Positions 5,012 to 6,042 of a stretch of 6,042 nucleotides of DNA are shown here, piece by piece. Numbering within the stretch: the stretch's first letter is position 1; every line of letters starts with the position of its first letter. Where the stretch lies: contig JANXSE010000425.1 in NCBI GenBank assembly GCA_025356695.1, positions 1-6,042 on the forward strand, read 5' to 3'. Made by a program: the position numbers and the translations under genes. The notes under the pieces were generated by a model. The model did no database searches. It saw only the letters and a program-made list of their open reading frames with translations, and was not told the origin of the DNA. Origin of the DNA: Betaproteobacteria bacterium. GTDB lineage: Bacteria > Pseudomonadota > Gammaproteobacteria > Burkholderiales > SG8-41.

Positions 5012-6042
5012 TTAAGCGACGGCGTTCTGGAAGAAGTAGCCCGCGTCGGTCGACGCAATCACTTCGAGAACCGATTCACCGGCGCGCACCGTGGTGCCAC
5101 CGCGCAAGCCTTTGCGCGGCTCGGGGATCTCGCCGGCAATCTTGGTGCCAAACTGCGCGGTCCAGCCGAAGGTCGGCTGCTGCAATTGCGCCTGCAGGCC
5201 GTCGACGTGGATCAACGAAGCGTGTTTGCCCCACGCGCGAACGTAGGTCGGCGTCTGGCCTTTCTTCGCGGTGTTGTAAAACGCCGAGCCGACAACGATC
5301 TGGTTGATCTCCAGCAGCGCGGCGACTTGCTCACGCGCGGCGTAACCGCCGGTCTGCGCGCTCTTGCCGATCGCCTGCACGATCTTCGGGTGCTGGCGCA
5401 ACTGCGTCCAGGTCTGCTGGCCGAGCACCAGCGTGTTCGGGCGCACCAGCGGAATATCGAGCGCCGCGGCGATCGCGTTCAGCGGGTTGCTGTTCACCTG
5501 GTCAGACCACTGACTCGTGCCCGACAGCGTTGCCTGGTTCGAGCCGGAATAACTTCCCGAGGCGAACACGAGGCCCGCCACGCGGATCTCGCGATCGAGC
5601 TGCACCAGGCCCGTCAACATCATCGTCGACAACGCCAGCGGCGAAGGCGGGCCGCCAGCCGCGGGTTTCGGCATCGCTTCCCAAGCGGCGACCTCGTCAT
5701 TCGGCACGAGATCGTCAAGGCCCCAGTCAACGCACTCGGCGTTGAGTATCTGACCGCCGAAATCAACCATATTCGGTTCAGACTTGCGGCCGACCTTCGT
5801 GTCCGGAACTGAATACCCTTGCGCCGTCGTGTAAGTGGTGTACGCGAATTTCTTCGGCGTCGGCACGCGCGGCAGCACCTGGTCGGCAACCAATTGCACC
5901 GCCGGGTTCTGGAACGCGATCGCAATCGCGGTCAGTTCGGGGTTGACCGGAAAGGCCACCGTCGACAGGCCGATCAGAATCGGCAAGCCCGCCGTTGCTT
6001 CCGCGGGAAGTATTCCCGCGAAGCTCAAGGCGATCAAGGCCG
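5012..6042 (-). CDS. Major capsid protein (open at right window edge)
   Basis: Forms the icosahedral head shell. The frame is open from the TAA at 5014-5012 to the right edge without a stop; at least 341 residues are seen counting from TTG at 6037. Numbering from that TTG, the family-like part begins at about residue 29: FPVNPELTAIAIAFQNPAVQ, then VLPRVPTPKKFAYTTY, QGYSVPDTKVGRKS (about 73-86), LDREIRVAGLVFASGSY (about 147-163), TLSGTSQWSDQVNSNPL (about 170-186), WGKHASLIHVDGL, GLRGGTTVRAGES and the end DAGYFFQNAVA. These match a major capsid family of proteobacterial siphoviruses and Mu-like phages, probably HK97-fold. The true start is undecided. GTG at 5959 is close to the usual N-terminus but has no Shine-Dalgarno; TTG 6037 or a start beyond the edge would add a hydrophobic segment (IALSFAGILPAEATAGLPIL). 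No ATG exists in the first 88 residues. Confidence 0.9.
   Translation of the reverse strand, partial: ALIALSFAGILPAEATAGLPILIGLSTVAFPVNPELTAIAIAFQNPAVQLVADQVLPRVPTPKKFAYTTYTTAQGYSVPDTKVGRKSEPNMVDFGGQILNAECVDWGLDDLVPNDEVAAWEAMPKPAAGGPPSPLALSTMMLTGLVQLDREIRVAGLVFASGSYSGSNQATLSGTSQWSDQVNSNPLNAIAAALDIPLVRPNTLVLGQQTWTQLRQHPKIVQAIGKSAQTGGYAAREQVAALLEINQIVVGSAFYNTAKKGQTPTYVRAWGKHASLIHVDGLQAQLQQPTFGWTAQFGTKIAGEIPEPRKGLRGGTTVRAGESVLEVIASTDAGYFFQNAVA
6002..6020. repeat. Short inverted repeat in the 5' part of the capsid frame
   Basis: Plus strand CGCGGGAA (6002-6009), spacer GTA, TTCCCGCG (6013-6020): 8 bp perfect with a 3-base loop. It codes for the FAGILPA stretch of the hydrophobic capsid extension. 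It could fold in mRNA near the capsid translation start, or be chance in GC-rich DNA. Confidence 0.4.

Noticed and set aside
5186..5812. 208-codon plus-strand frame opposite the capsid gene
   Set aside because: Antisense of the capsid gene with Arg/His-rich low-information sequence and no start signals.
1..6042. Search for CRISPR repeats, tRNA genes, insertion sequences, attachment sites, toxin-antitoxin or defence genes
   Set aside because: No regularly spaced repeats, cloverleaf, transposase motifs or non-structural genes are visible; almost every base belongs to packed structural genes.

Overview
The window is a contiguous block of late structural genes from a tailed phage or prophage. 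Every gene lies on the minus strand, so the genetic order runs from right (6042) to left (1). The DNA is GC-rich with strong GC bias at third codon positions, and the protein families are those of proteobacterial siphoviruses. A GC-rich beta- or gammaproteobacterial host (Burkholderiales-like) is plausible, but the window holds no host gene to prove it. Nothing on the plus strand looks like a real gene; the long plus-strand frames are mirror images of minus-strand coding.

Head part (6042 to about 3867). A major capsid protein comes first and is open at the right edge. After it come a 105-base gap with a strong GC hairpin, a 54-aa lysine-rich small protein, a Mu gp36-like DUF1320 head-completion protein, and a gp37/tail-terminator protein. 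Tail part (3865 to 1). A 67-aa small protein overlaps the start of the tail tube gene. Then come a strong intrinsic terminator, the tail assembly chaperone G, its frameshift product GT, and a lambda-family tape measure protein that is open at the left edge (at least 659 aa). The tape measure has no stop inside the window and is easily missed. There is a tube gene but no sheath gene next to it, which points to a long non-contractile tail.

The best-supported special feature is the G/GT programmed -1 frameshift. A canonical A AAA AAC heptamer is followed at once by the zero-frame TAG stop. Seven bases past the heptamer is a perfect 8-bp GC-rich hairpin. The -1 frame then runs on for 116 codons, carries a DUF1799-like domain, and ends overlapping the tape measure start by 8 bases.

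Two RNA hairpins divide the otherwise tightly packed, probably translationally coupled operon: one after the capsid gene and one between the tail tube and G. These are the places where capsid and tube mRNA could be made in excess over low-copy products. The capsid reading frame also continues upstream of the usual family N-terminus into a hydrophobic, signal-peptide-like stretch, which deserves a look at the adjacent sequence. I see no new defence system, CRISPR array, tRNA or insertion sequence here.
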